Assembly: GCA_036000105.1 (NCBI GenBank)
Contig: DASYGE010000007.1
Coordinates: 62,001-126,000, forward strand
DNA length: 64,000 nt
Source of the DNA: DASUBN01 sp036000105
GTDB taxonomy: Bacteria > Pseudomonadota > Gammaproteobacteria > Natronospirales > REEB76
Reading direction: 5' to 3'
The translations under genes were made by a program, and so were the position numbers. Of the stretch, positions 41,292-48,870 are shown one piece after another. How positions within the stretch are numbered: the stretch's first letter is position 1; each line of letters opens with the position of its first letter. The notes below the pieces were generated by a model that saw only the letters and a program-made list of their open reading frames with translations, ran no database searches and was not told the DNA's origin.

Positions 41292-42584
41292 TTAGCGATT
41301 CCCGCTACCGCTGCTGCGCTGCCGCCCGTTGCCGCGGCCCTGGCTGCGGGAACCCGAACGGTTATGCCAATGGTTGCCGCCGCCCTGGCTGCGCCGGGGA
41401 GCATGTCCATGAGCTTGGCGCGGTTCCGCTTCCGGTGCGGGACCCGAGCCCGGCTCGAAGCCCGGCACGATGGTCTGCGGTATCTCCTGGCGGAGCAGGC
41501 GTTCGATGTCTCGGAGCAGGCTGCGTTCGCTGCCGGCCACGAGGGAGACCGCTTCACCTGAGCTGCCGGCGCGGCCGGTGCGGCCGATGCGGTGCACGTA
41601 ATCTTCCGGCACGTTCGGCAGCTCGTAGTTCACCACATGGGGCAACTGGTCGATGTCCAGGCCGCGCGCGGCGATGTCCGTCGCCACCAACACACGTACA
41701 CGGTTGTCTTTGAAATCCGCCAATGCGCGGGTGCGGGCACCCTGGCTCTTGTTGCCATGGATGGCAGCCGACTGGATGCCTTCCTTTGAGAGCTGTTCGC
41801 AGAGGCGGTTGGCGCCGTGCTTGGTGCGGGTGAAGACCAGTACCTGCTTCCAGTCGCCTTCCTTGATGAGCTGTGCCAGCAGCGCGCGTTTGCGATGCTG
41901 ATCCACGGGGTACACGCGCTGGCTGACGCGTTCGGCGGTGGAGTTGCGCGGCGCCACGTCGATGGTGGCCGGATCCCGCAAGATGCCGCCCGCGAGCTTG
42001 CGGATGTCATCGGAGAAGGTGGCGGAGAACATCAGGTTCTGCCGGCCCGAGGGCAGGAGCGTGAGGATGCGGCGGATGTCGCGGATGAAGCCCATGTCCA
42101 GCATGCGATCGGCCTCGTCCAGTACCAGGATCTCGACCCTGGAGAGGTCGATGGTGCGCTGTTCCACGTGGTCCAAGAGGCGACCGGGGGTGGCGATGAC
42201 GATGTCCACGCCGCGGCGCAGCTTGTCTATCTGCGGGTTGATGTTCACCCCGCCGAAGATGGTCACGCACTGGAAGCGCAGATACTTGCCGTAGGTCTGC
42301 ACGCTCTCGCCCACCTGGGCGGCGAGTTCGCGGGTGGGGGTGAGGATCAGTACGCGTACCGGGCGCTTATGCGCCTGGGGGACGGGGGCGGCCTGCAAGC
42401 GCTGCAACAGCGGCAGGGTGAAGCCGGCGGTCTTGCCGGTGCCCGTCTGGGCGGCGGCTTGCAGATCGCGACCGGTGAGGATCACGGGGATGGCTTGCGT
42501 CTGCACGGGGGTGGGCTCGGTATAGCCCTGTTCGGTGACAGCACGCAGCAATTCGGCCGAAAGGCCGAGGGACGAAAATGACAT
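41292..42584 (-). CDS. rhlE: DEAD-box RNA helicase RhlE
   Basis: This 430-residue ATP-dependent RNA helicase has the motifs F...GLS..L..AV...GY..PTPVQ, AQTGTGKTAGF, PTRELAAQV, TPGRLLD, DEADRMLD, SAT, IHGNKSQGAR, ATDIAARGLDI and HRIGRTGRAG. The tail after about 375 is Gly/Arg/Ser-rich and basic, as in RhlE proteins. RhlE acts in ribosome assembly and RNA turnover. CAGGAG precedes the ATG. It is divergent from the bufferin operon. Confidence 0.93.
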   Translation of the reverse strand: MSFSSLGLSAELLRAVTEQGYTEPTPVQTQAIPVILTGRDLQAAAQTGTGKTAGFTLPLLQRLQAAPVPQAHKRPVRVLILTPTRELAAQVGESVQTYGKYLRFQCVTIFGGVNINPQIDKLRRGVDIVIATPGRLLDHVEQRTIDLSRVEILVLDEADRMLDMGFIRDIRRILTLLPSGRQNLMFSATFSDDIRKLAGGILRDPATIDVAPRNSTAERVSQRVYPVDQHRKRALLAQLIKEGDWKQVLVFTRTKHGANRLCEQLSKEGIQSAAIHGNKSQGARTRALADFKDNRVRVLVATDIAARGLDIDQLPHVVNYELPNVPEDYVHRIGRTGRAGSSGEAVSLVAGSERSLLRDIERLLRQEIPQTIVPGFEPGSGPAPEAEPRQAHGHAPRRSQGGGNHWHNRSGSRSQGRGNGRQRSSGSGNR

Positions 42585-42740
42585 GTTTACTCCTGGATCC
42601 GCCTGCTCGCGCTCACACTCAGTGAGCGTCGTGCCGGTCCAGGCAGTGATTTTTTTCTAAGGGGAATCGGGAAGTACGAGGTACGCCGAGACAGGTTTGC
42701 GGGACTTGAGACCGGGTCGCGTCGCGTCAAACTGGGGCGC

Positions 42741-42769
42741 ATTATAACGAGTCTGGGGGGATTTGCCAG
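42741..42769 (-). promoter_or_regulatory. rhlE promoter; 346-base divergent region
   Basis: On the minus strand -35 CTGGCA (42764-42769) and a perfect -10 TATAAT (42741-42746) are 17 bases apart. This gives rhlE a leader of about 150 bases. The rest of the 42585-42930 gap includes the leader of bufA1; I saw no convincing sigma70 promoter for bufA1 there. An alternative sigma factor is possible, because bufferin genes in Caulobacter are under an ECF sigma, but no motif is clear. Confidence 0.65.
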
Positions 42770-42930
42770 TGAAATCAGCGCCCAAGCCATCCAAGGCGGT
42801 AATAATCCTGCCCAAACCAGGGTCTTTGAGGTATCGGGATGGGCTGTTCAGTGCGCCTCTGGATCGGCTCATTTCGAGTACCCTGATAGGTGAATCCCGC
42901 GGTTTTCAAACCCTTTTGGAGGATAGGTTC

Positions 42931-43206
42931 ATGGATAAAGACATCAAATTCGCCATCGGCGCCGCCATCGCCGCCACCCTGATCACCGCATCTGCCCTGG
43001 CGGCCGACAAGCCCACCGCCCAAGAGAAGTGCTACGGGGTCTCCGCGGCCGGCAAGAACGACTGCCAGACTGCCAGCAATTCCTGCGCCGGCACCTCCGA
43101 GAAAGATCGTCAGCCGGATGCCTTCGTCAACCTGCCCAAGGGCCTGTGCAGCAAGATCGCCGGCAGCTCCCTGACCGCGGGCGCTCCTGCGAAGAAGAAG
43201 GGCTGA
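42931..43206 (+). CDS. bufA1: BufA1-family bufferin precursor (DUF2282)
   Basis: This 91-residue precursor has a Sec signal (about 1-25, IGAAIAATLITASALAA) and the DUF2282 core with four cysteines: EKCYGVSAAGKNDCQTASN (C34, C45), SCAG (C52) and PKGLCSKIAG (C73). Bufferins are RiPPs: an MNIO enzyme modifies cysteines, and the exported peptide binds copper. GGAGGAT precedes the ATG; the frame extends upstream but only as shadow. The MNIO, DUF2063 and DoxX genes follow. A hairpin after the stop probably lowers their expression relative to the peptide. Confidence 0.85.
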   Translation: MDKDIKFAIGAAIAATLITASALAADKPTAQEKCYGVSAAGKNDCQTASNSCAGTSEKDRQPDAFVNLPKGLCSKIAGSSLTAGAPAKKKG

Positions 43207-43225
43207 GTAACGCATTTCTGTTCCC

Positions 43226-43257
43226 AGCCGGTCCCTGCGCCTGCGGGGACCGGCTTT
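43226..43257 (+). terminator. Hairpin between bufA1 and the MNIO gene
   Basis: AGCCGGTCCC (43226-43235) and GGGACCGGCT (43246-43255) form a perfect 10-bp stem with a 10-base loop, followed by only TTT. A leaky terminator or mRNA stabiliser is likely. The rest of the 173-base gap holds no ORF. Confidence 0.65.
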
Positions 43258-43379
43258 CGGGATCCATTGGTAATAAACCCGCCTGTATCCTGGTCTCTGC
43301 TGGAGCTTCGCGGCCTCGAAGACTGCCTGGCCACACCCTGCGCAAACAGCCCGCTGCGAACAGCTAGACTTTAGGTCTT

Positions 43380-44243
43380 ATGGATACGACCCCACACGCG
43401 ACACAGCTTGCTCCCGCCCGCGCGGGGATAGGTCTTCGTGCACCGCATGTACAGGCGCTCTTGGACAGCCGCCCGCCGATGGCCTGGCTCGAGGTGCATA
43501 GCGAGAACTATTTCGCCGAAGGCGGCCGCGCCGTGACCGAACTCGATCAGGTGCGCCAGGATTATCCCTTGAGCCTGCACGGTGTGGGCCTCTCCCTGGG
43601 TTCGACGGATCCGCTCAACCGCGAGCATCTCGCGAAGCTCAAGGCCGCGGTGGAACGCTTCTCACCCATGCTGGTCTCCGAGCATCTCTGCTGGGTGTCC
43701 GCAGGCAACAGCTATTTCCACGATCTCTTGCCCTTGCCCTATACCGACGAAGCTCTGGAACATGTGGTGGCGCGCATCGCCGAAGTGCAGGATCATCTCG
43801 GCCGGCAGATTCTCATCGAGAACGTATCCAGCTATCTCGAATTCGAGCACTCGGCCATCCCCGAATGGGAATTCCTGCGGGAGACGGCGGCGCGCTCTGG
43901 CTGTGGCATCCTCCTGGATGTGAACAACATCCATGTGAACGCAGTGAACCATGGCTTCGATGCGCGTCATTACATAGATTCCATCCCAGCCCGGGAGGTG
44001 CAGGAGATCCACCTGGCCGGGCACGCAGAGAAACGGGTGGAGGGAGTGGAACTCCTCATAGACACCCATGACCGGCCGGTGAAGGATGCCGTCTGGGAGC
44101 TATATGCTCACGCGCTGCAGGCCCTCGGTCCCAAGCCCACCCTCATCGAATGGGACAGTGAGCTTCCGGAGCTTCCGGTGCTGCTGGCGGAAGCCATCAA
44201 GGCGGATAGATTGTTGGTGCATAGTCATGCTGCCGCTTCCTGA
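43380..44243 (+). CDS. bufB: MNIO (DUF692) bufferin maturase, locus 1
   Basis: This 287-residue protein is a multinuclear non-heme iron-dependent oxidative enzyme of the DUF692 TIM-barrel family. Expected ligands and core motifs are visible: LSLHGVGLSLG (H67), VSEHLCW (E101, H102), IENVSSY (E147), LLDVNNIHVN (D180, N182-183), IHLAGH (H211, H215), DTHD (H230) and LIEWD (E257). In known systems the enzyme converts precursor cysteines to copper-binding heterocycles or thio-groups. It is followed by a DUF2063 gene overlapping by 17 bases, its usual partner protein. Confidence 0.9.
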   Translation: MDTTPHATQLAPARAGIGLRAPHVQALLDSRPPMAWLEVHSENYFAEGGRAVTELDQVRQDYPLSLHGVGLSLGSTDPLNREHLAKLKAAVERFSPMLVSEHLCWVSAGNSYFHDLLPLPYTDEALEHVVARIAEVQDHLGRQILIENVSSYLEFEHSAIPEWEFLRETAARSGCGILLDVNNIHVNAVNHGFDARHYIDSIPAREVQEIHLAGHAEKRVEGVELLIDTHDRPVKDAVWELYAHALQALGPKPTLIEWDSELPELPVLLAEAIKADRLLVHSHAAAS

Positions 44244-44988
44244 GCTGGAAAGCCGTTTCGGCCAGGCCTTATCCGGCAACCCTGTAGGTGAGTTGTCTAT
44301 ATGCAGCAACGGACTCACCGGCGCCCAGCGCTTGCAGGTGTATCGCAATAACATGCAGAGCGCGCTCATGGGCGCCCTCAGGAGTGTCTATCCCACCACG
44401 GAACGGCTAGTGGGAGAGGAGTTCTTCGCCGCCACCGCCCATGCCTATGCGAAAGCCAATCCGTCCCATTCCGGGAACATCCAGGATTACGGCGGCACAT
44501 TCCCCCGGTTCATCCACAGCTTTGAGCCGGCCGCAGCCCTGCCTTATCTGGCTGAGGTGGCGGCAGTGGAATGGCTCCGCCTGGAGACCGCGCAGGCGCC
44601 CGGTCACACACCCATGGATCTCGCGGCTCTCGCTGCCGTGCCCCGGGAGTCGCAGCCGGGGCTGCATTTCCGGCGACAGCCGGCGGTGCGCATCTTCTCC
44701 TCCCGCTTCCCGGTGCTCACCATCTGGGAGTATTGCCAGTCCGTGGCACCGAAGACGCAGCTCGATATAGACTTACCCGGGGAATGCGTGCTGTTCGCGC
44801 GGCCCGCGCTGGATGTCTATATGCGTCGCCTGACAGCGGGGGAATATACGCTCCTGCATCGGCTGGCTCAGGATAAGACCTTCGAAGCGGCTTGCCTTGA
44901 GGCGCTCGAGGTGGAGCCTGGGTTCGACGTGGAGCAGACGTTCGCCGCACTCGTGCGGGAAGAGATACTCACCGGTTTCGATCATTAA
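44227..44988 (+). CDS. bufC: DUF2063 bufferin maturation partner, locus 1
   Basis: This 253-residue protein has the DUF2063 N-terminal helical domain (LPELESRFGQALSGN..., RLQVYRNNMQSALMGALRSVYPTTERLVGEEFF) and a C-terminal domain with a winged-helix-like end (GEYTLLHRLAQDKTFEAACLEAL). In MNIO systems this partner (HvfC/BufC) binds the precursor leader and presents it to the enzyme. The ATG at 44227 lies inside the end of the MNIO gene (17-base overlap), so the two are cotranslated. The DoxX gene follows after 21 bases. Confidence 0.85.
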   Translation: MLPLPELESRFGQALSGNPVGELSICSNGLTGAQRLQVYRNNMQSALMGALRSVYPTTERLVGEEFFAATAHAYAKANPSHSGNIQDYGGTFPRFIHSFEPAAALPYLAEVAAVEWLRLETAQAPGHTPMDLAALAAVPRESQPGLHFRRQPAVRIFSSRFPVLTIWEYCQSVAPKTQLDIDLPGECVLFARPALDVYMRRLTAGEYTLLHRLAQDKTFEAACLEALEVEPGFDVEQTFAALVREEILTGFDH

Positions 44989-45009
44989 GACCTACACGGG
45001 GAGAATGCG

Positions 45010-45501
45010 ATGAACATGTTCACCAAGATCCAGGGTCTGTACGGCAAGCTCGTCGGCTGGCTGGACTACGGCAAGCCGGTGGTGGATCTCGGCCTGCGCC
45101 TCTGGGTCGCGGACGCTTTCTTCCGCTCAGGCCTGGTCAAGATCTCCAACATGGATTCCACCATCGATCTCTTCACCAACACCTACCATGTGCAGTTCCT
45201 GCCCCCGGTGTTCGCTGCTTACCTCGGTACCGGGGTGGAACTCGTGGTGCCGGTGCTCCTGGCTTTCGGCATCTTCGGGCGCCTGACCGCCGGGTTCATG
45301 TTCGTCTATAACCTCATCTGCGTCATATCTTTCCCCGACCTGTGGCCGGATGGCTTCTGGACCGGCTTGTTCGGCACCGCTTTCAAGGATCACAAGATAT
45401 GGGGGCTGATGCTGCTGGTCACCTTCATCTATGGCCCCGGTAAGCTCTCAGTGGATTACCTGGTCATGAAGTTCTTTCCGCGCCTGAAACCCTCGGCCTG
45501 A
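45010..45501 (+). CDS. DoxX-like membrane protein (HvfX-type)
   Basis: This 163-residue protein has about four membrane spans and the DoxX pattern (LGLRLWVADAFFRSGLVKISN, YLGTGVELVVPVLLAFGIFGRLTAGFMFVYNLICV, WGLMLLVTFIYGPGKLSVDYL). HvfX-type DoxX proteins are regular members of bufferin and related copper-RiPP operons; a redox or quinone-linked role is proposed but not shown here. It is the last gene of operon 1 and is followed by a strong bidirectional terminator. Confidence 0.8.
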   Translation: MNMFTKIQGLYGKLVGWLDYGKPVVDLGLRLWVADAFFRSGLVKISNMDSTIDLFTNTYHVQFLPPVFAAYLGTGVELVVPVLLAFGIFGRLTAGFMFVYNLICVISFPDLWPDGFWTGLFGTAFKDHKIWGLMLLVTFIYGPGKLSVDYLVMKFFPRLKPSA

Positions 45502-45509
45502 ACCCGGAT

Positions 45510-45550
45510 GAAAAAAACGGCAGGGCTCTTGAAGAGCCCTGCCGTCTCTA
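45510..45550. terminator. Bidirectional terminator between the two bufferin operons
   Basis: ACGGCAGGGCTCTT and AAGAGCCCTGCCGT pair around G, with seven A residues before and TCT after. It separates operon 1 (+) from operon 2 (-), which converge here. Confidence 0.88.
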
Positions 45551-45562
45551 TGGCCTATCCTG

Positions 45563-46471
45563 TTATTGAGTGTCGGGGGCCGTGATGGCCTTGCGGATGG
45601 CCGCATCCGGCGCGCTGTCGTCGTACACCACTTTGCCGTTCACCAAGGCGACTCCGAGCTTCTTCCAGAGGGCCGGCAGGTTCGGGTCCACCGGCTTGTC
45701 CTTCATCCCGGCGTAGAGATCTTCTAGCACGGTCACACCCACCGCCTTGTCTGCCACAGCCAGGGCCTTGGTGAGCGGCCAGGCGCTGTTGATGTTGCCT
45801 CCGGCGGCCAGGATGCCCCGCAGGGCGTCCTGCAGGCCGTAGCGGTTGCGGGTCCGCTCGCGTATCTGCACATCCGCCAGCAGGCAGAACATGGCACCGC
45901 CCCAATAAGTGCGACCCCAGGTGGCGGTGTTATCCAGCCCCTGATCGCCCACATCCGGCAGACCCTTCGGCATGCCTTTGATAGTCTCCTGCCAGAGATA
46001 ATCCACGCTGAGATCGCCTATCTCGGCCCTCGCCACGGGTTCCACGTAGGTAGCGATGCCTTCCTCTATCCAGTGTTGGTTCTCCGCCACCCGCGGGAAA
46101 GCGAGATGCACCATCTCGTGGGTCATGACCCAGTCCGCTTGCATCTCGTCGTTGGTCACGGCGCCGCCTATGCCCATGCGGATGAACGCGCCATCTTCGC
46201 TGCCATAAGTGGTGCCGGAGGCATTGCCGCGCCGGCCGGGACGTGCGTCCACCCGGATCTTCACCATCGGCACCGGATAGCGACCGTAGTAATGCGTCAC
46301 GGCCTTCTGGGCGGTATGTATCCATTGCAAGACCTGAGCATGGCTCACGCTGAGGTCGCCGGGTGAGAAGGCCACCTGCACGGGGTCTGGTGCGGCAACC
46401 GGTGTATCCGCCAAAACAGTGGATGCCATGGTGGGGAGCAGGAAGAGCAAGGCAGCAGAATATGGCTTCAC
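45563..46471 (-). CDS. Secreted gluzincin-type zinc peptidase in bufferin operon 2
   Basis: This 302-residue protein has a signal peptide (about 1-21, LLFLLPTMASTVLA) and the gluzincin-type metal site HEMVH (118-122) with HWIEEGIATYVEP, where E137 is the likely third ligand. The layout suits M1/M61-like or peptidase-MA-like enzymes. Its ATG overlaps the stop of the DUF2063 gene (four bases), so it is made together with the maturation proteins and then exported. A peptidase is not a standard bufferin gene that I know. It might trim the bufferin, degrade copper-damaged proteins, or act as a metal sensor; none is proven. Confidence 0.8.
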   Translation of the reverse strand: MKPYSAALLFLLPTMASTVLADTPVAAPDPVQVAFSPGDLSVSHAQVLQWIHTAQKAVTHYYGRYPVPMVKIRVDARPGRRGNASGTTYGSEDGAFIRMGIGGAVTNDEMQADWVMTHEMVHLAFPRVAENQHWIEEGIATYVEPVARAEIGDLSVDYLWQETIKGMPKGLPDVGDQGLDNTATWGRTYWGGAMFCLLADVQIRERTRNRYGLQDALRGILAAGGNINSAWPLTKALAVADKAVGVTVLEDLYAGMKDKPVDPNLPALWKKLGVALVNGKVVYDDSAPDAAIRKAITAPDTQ

Positions 46472-47247
46472 TCTGTATGTACCTCGGTGATGAGCCCATC
46501 TATGAGCCAGCGCTTCAGGAAACTAGCGGCCTGCATGGCCACGTCCGAGGCTTCATGCCACTGGCAGAGGCCTTCGCAGAGTTCGCCGAAGTTCCGATCG
46601 TCAGCCGCGGCACTGAGGGCCCAGGCTTCGTCTTCATTGAGAGAGCGCCAGTGGGTAAGAAGTTCCGCACGCCATAGGAGCCAGGAGGAGGGTGCCTCGC
46701 CCTTCAACAGTTCCGGGGTCTCACCTGCTTCTAGGGTCTGCCACACCTGGGGTACGTTCCAACCGAGAGTGAGCCGTTGCACGGCAGCGTGCAGGTTGAA
46801 GTGGAGCCCGGCCCAGGCTTCCGGCGGTACCGTGGCCAAGGCTTCGAGGCCGGCGATGGGTTCGTCCGCCGCGTCAAACACCAAGCCTTGAGCCCATTCA
46901 AAAGCAGCCATCTCCGCGAGATAGGGATGCTCGACGTAAGGTTCGGTGCGGCGCAGGAAATCTTCCAGGTGGCGGCTGAACCAGCGCACCGAGGGATGGG
47001 TGGAAGGATGGGCATCTATGTAAGCGCGGCCCAGGCGATCGAATTCCTCATCCCCCAGGAGACCGTGCAGGCCCGTGTAGTTGTCCTGCAACACTTCCAG
47101 CAGCCGCAGCCGGTAAGCCTCCACATAGATGCGTACCCGTTCGGCCGCGCTTGCCTGGGGGGTGCTCACCACCTGGCCCTGCATGTCCAGGTCGTTCTTG
47201 AGCATGCAGTGCTGGAAGTCCTGTTCCAGTCCGCTGAGCGCGCTCAT
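46468..47247 (-). CDS. bufC: DUF2063 bufferin maturation partner, locus 2
   Basis: This 259-residue protein has the DUF2063 layout: LEQDFQHCMLKNDLDMQGQV, ERVRIYVEAYRLRLLEVLQDNYTGLHGLLGDEEFDRLGRAYI, then HPYLAEMAAFEWAQG and a C-terminal SFLKRWLIDGLI. It is the expected partner of the adjacent MNIO. It is clearly diverged from the locus 1 partner, consistent with a different precursor. The ATG at 47247 overlaps the MNIO stop by four bases, and the peptidase ATG overlaps its own stop, so the three genes are coupled. Confidence 0.85.
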   Translation of the reverse strand: MSALSGLEQDFQHCMLKNDLDMQGQVVSTPQASAAERVRIYVEAYRLRLLEVLQDNYTGLHGLLGDEEFDRLGRAYIDAHPSTHPSVRWFSRHLEDFLRRTEPYVEHPYLAEMAAFEWAQGLVFDAADEPIAGLEALATVPPEAWAGLHFNLHAAVQRLTLGWNVPQVWQTLEAGETPELLKGEAPSSWLLWRAELLTHWRSLNEDEAWALSAAADDRNFGELCEGLCQWHEASDVAMQAASFLKRWLIDGLITEVHTE

Positions 47248-48098
47248 GCGGCTCGCTCTTTCAGTATCGGGTTCGCGATGGCCCGTGCCTGATTCAGTTC
47301 CGCCAGCACCTCTGCCAGCGGTGGGATGTTGGCGTCCCGTTCGATCATGGTGGACACCGGACCGAAGTGCCGTACTGCCTCGGCGTAGAGGTCCCATACG
47401 TCGCGGATGATGGGCTGATCGTGGGTATCCACGATGATATTGCCGTTGTAGGTGTGGCCGGCCAAGTGGAATTGACGCACCCTCGCCGCCGGCACGCCCC
47501 GCAGGTATTCCCGCGGATCGAACTCGTGGTTATGGCTGCTCACATAGATGTTGTTGATGTCGAGCAGGATGTGGCAGTCTGCCGCCTCGCAGATGGCACT
47601 CAGGAACTCCCACTCGCTCATGGCCGACTGGGTGTAGGTGACATAGCTGGAGACGTTCTCCAACAGGATCTGCCTGCCCAGATAGTCCTGCACCTGCCGC
47701 ACGCGTGTCGCCACGTGCTGCACCGCTTCCTCGGTATAGGGCAGGGGCATGAGGTCGTGCAGGTTCTTGCCCGCGATGCCGGTCCAGCACAGGTGATCGG
47801 ATATCCAGCGGGGTTCCACTCGTGCCGCCAGCGCCTTGAGGCGCTTCAGGTAATTCATGTCCAGCGGATCGCCGCCGCCGATGGAGAGCGACACGCCGTG
47901 CATCACCAGCGGATAGAGGGCGCGGAAGCGCTCCAGGTAGTGGAGCGGCTTGCCGCCGTCCACCATGTAGTTCTCCGAGAGGATCTCGAGCCAGTCCACC
48001 GCCGGCTTCTCCGCGAGGATGGCTTCATAGTGTTCGGTGCGCAGGCCGAGGCCGAAACCGAGATAGGGCCGCGCGGTGTCGGATGTCTTGTTGCTCAC
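47244..48098 (-). CDS. bufB: MNIO (DUF692) bufferin maturase, locus 2
   Basis: This 284-residue MNIO has the same core as locus 1: VMHGVSLSIGGG (H67), ISDHLCW (D101, H102), LENVSSY (E147), LLDINNIYVSSHNHEFD, QFHLAGHTYN (H211, H215), VDTHD and MIERD. The second shell differs (SDHLCW in place of SEHLCW), in line with another substrate peptide. It follows bufA2 after 107 bases that hold a hairpin. It should be iron-dependent and cytosolic and should act on the BufA2-type precursor before Sec export. Confidence 0.9.
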   Translation of the reverse strand: MSNKTSDTARPYLGFGLGLRTEHYEAILAEKPAVDWLEILSENYMVDGGKPLHYLERFRALYPLVMHGVSLSIGGGDPLDMNYLKRLKALAARVEPRWISDHLCWTGIAGKNLHDLMPLPYTEEAVQHVATRVRQVQDYLGRQILLENVSSYVTYTQSAMSEWEFLSAICEAADCHILLDINNIYVSSHNHEFDPREYLRGVPAARVRQFHLAGHTYNGNIIVDTHDQPIIRDVWDLYAEAVRHFGPVSTMIERDANIPPLAEVLAELNQARAIANPILKERAA

Positions 48099-48144
48099 GG
48101 TCGAATTCTACTCGTGTGTGTATCGCAGCAGACCGCACAAAAGG

Positions 48145-48180
48145 AAAGACCCGGCCACCTGTTAGGGCGACCGGGTCTTT
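48145..48180 (-). terminator. Hairpin between bufA2 and the MNIO gene
   Basis: Read on the minus strand, AAAGACCCGG and CCGGGTCTTT form a perfect 10-bp stem with a 16-base loop, followed by CCTTTT. It is placed like the hairpin after bufA1 and probably lets the precursor be made in excess of its enzymes. Confidence 0.7.
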
Positions 48181-48205
48181 CTCTCAAGCCAATGACGTAA
48201 GGCTA

Positions 48206-48466
48206 TTAGGCCTTGCCGCCTTCGAACTTGCCGCCGGCCTTGTCGCAGTCAGCCTTCGTGGTCACCACGAAGCCCTTGCCCTTGCAGGAGTTCTGGCCTT
48301 TGCAGCCATGGTCGAAACTCTTGCAGGAGCTCTGGCCCTTGCAGGAGTTGCCACCCAGACACTTGCCCGTGGCAGCGCTGTCAGCAGCAGTGGCGAGGGG
48401 AGCCAGCACGAACAGGCTGGCGGCGATGGCGGCGATGGCGATACCGGAAACTTTAGTCGTATTCAT
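48206..48466 (-). CDS. bufA2: BufA2-type six-cysteine bufferin precursor
   Basis: This 86-residue precursor has a Sec signal (about 1-28, AIAAIAASLFVLAPLATAA) and a short Lys/Gly-rich core with six cysteines: GKCLGGNSCKGQSSCKS (C36, C42, C48), HGCKGQNSCKGKG (C55, C61) and ADCDKAG (C74). The repeated N/S-S-C-K-G motif fits the BufA2 (6/12-Cys) bufferin family. MNIO chemistry on such cysteines gives copper-binding groups in known members. GAGGACG precedes the ATG. It heads operon 2. Confidence 0.85.
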   Translation of the reverse strand: MNTTKVSGIAIAAIAASLFVLAPLATAADSAATGKCLGGNSCKGQSSCKSFDHGCKGQNSCKGKGFVVTTKADCDKAGGKFEGGKA

Positions 48467-48507
48467 GATAGACGTCCTCTAATAGAGTTGGTTGTTAACA
48501 CCCGAAA

Positions 48508-48562
48508 CAACATGTTGATACGGATCACTCCACGGTCCGCCAGGGGATCCGGAATCCCCTGG
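48508..48562 (-). promoter_or_regulatory. bufA2 upstream control region
   Basis: The bufA2 leader holds the perfect palindrome CAACATGTTG (48508-48517) and, further up, CCAGGGGAT/ATCCCCTGG (48540-48562, nine-base arms, CCGGA centre). A TTGTTT beside the first palindrome could be a -35 element, but no good -10 pairs with it. The first palindrome has the same CAACAT half-site as the dyad at 48744, near the divergent dsbA-like promoter, so a shared regulator is possible. The remainder of the 404-base gap has no ORF. Confidence 0.45.
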
Positions 48563-48743
48563 GGGCCCGGTTCACCGTGCGGGGTCACCCGCATCTCAGA
48601 TTGAACCCATATCGTCCAGGTTCATCCTAAGATACGGACTGTCGGGACTCCGGGATGCGGCCTTTGACCCGCAACCTAGTGCATCCACAGGTATATGGAA
48701 GACCCGGCAGGGCAGTATTTATTACACAATTGTTAGTCTGGCG

Positions 48744-48784
48744 CCAACATGACATTAACGCCCTGCTATGTTGGCCGCTATTAT
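48744..48784 (+). promoter_or_regulatory. Promoter with flanking dyad for the dsbA-like gene
   Basis: -35 TTAACG (48755-48760) and -10 TATTAT (48779-48784) are 18 bases apart. CCAACAT (48744-48750) and ATGTTGG (48768-48774) form a perfect seven-base inverted repeat that flanks the -35 element, a typical repressor or activator layout. The leader also has a hairpin CCTGAGT/ACTCAGG at 48827-48845, just before the ribosome binding site. Confidence 0.5.
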
Positions 48785-48870
48785 GTAAGTGGGGTGGCGG
48801 CAAGGAGTTGCCACATGGGTACTTAACCTGAGTAATTAACTCAGGATTTGCCAGCCGGGGAGTCACCACC

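Noticed and set aside
42770..42930. Sigma70 or ECF promoter for bufA1
   Set aside because: A TAATAAT near 42803 lacks a -35 partner, and no convincing ECF motif was found.
48540..48562. CCAGGGGAT/ATCCCCTGG dyad as a terminator
   Set aside because: It has no T-run and lies in a promoter region, not after a gene; kept only as a possible control site.
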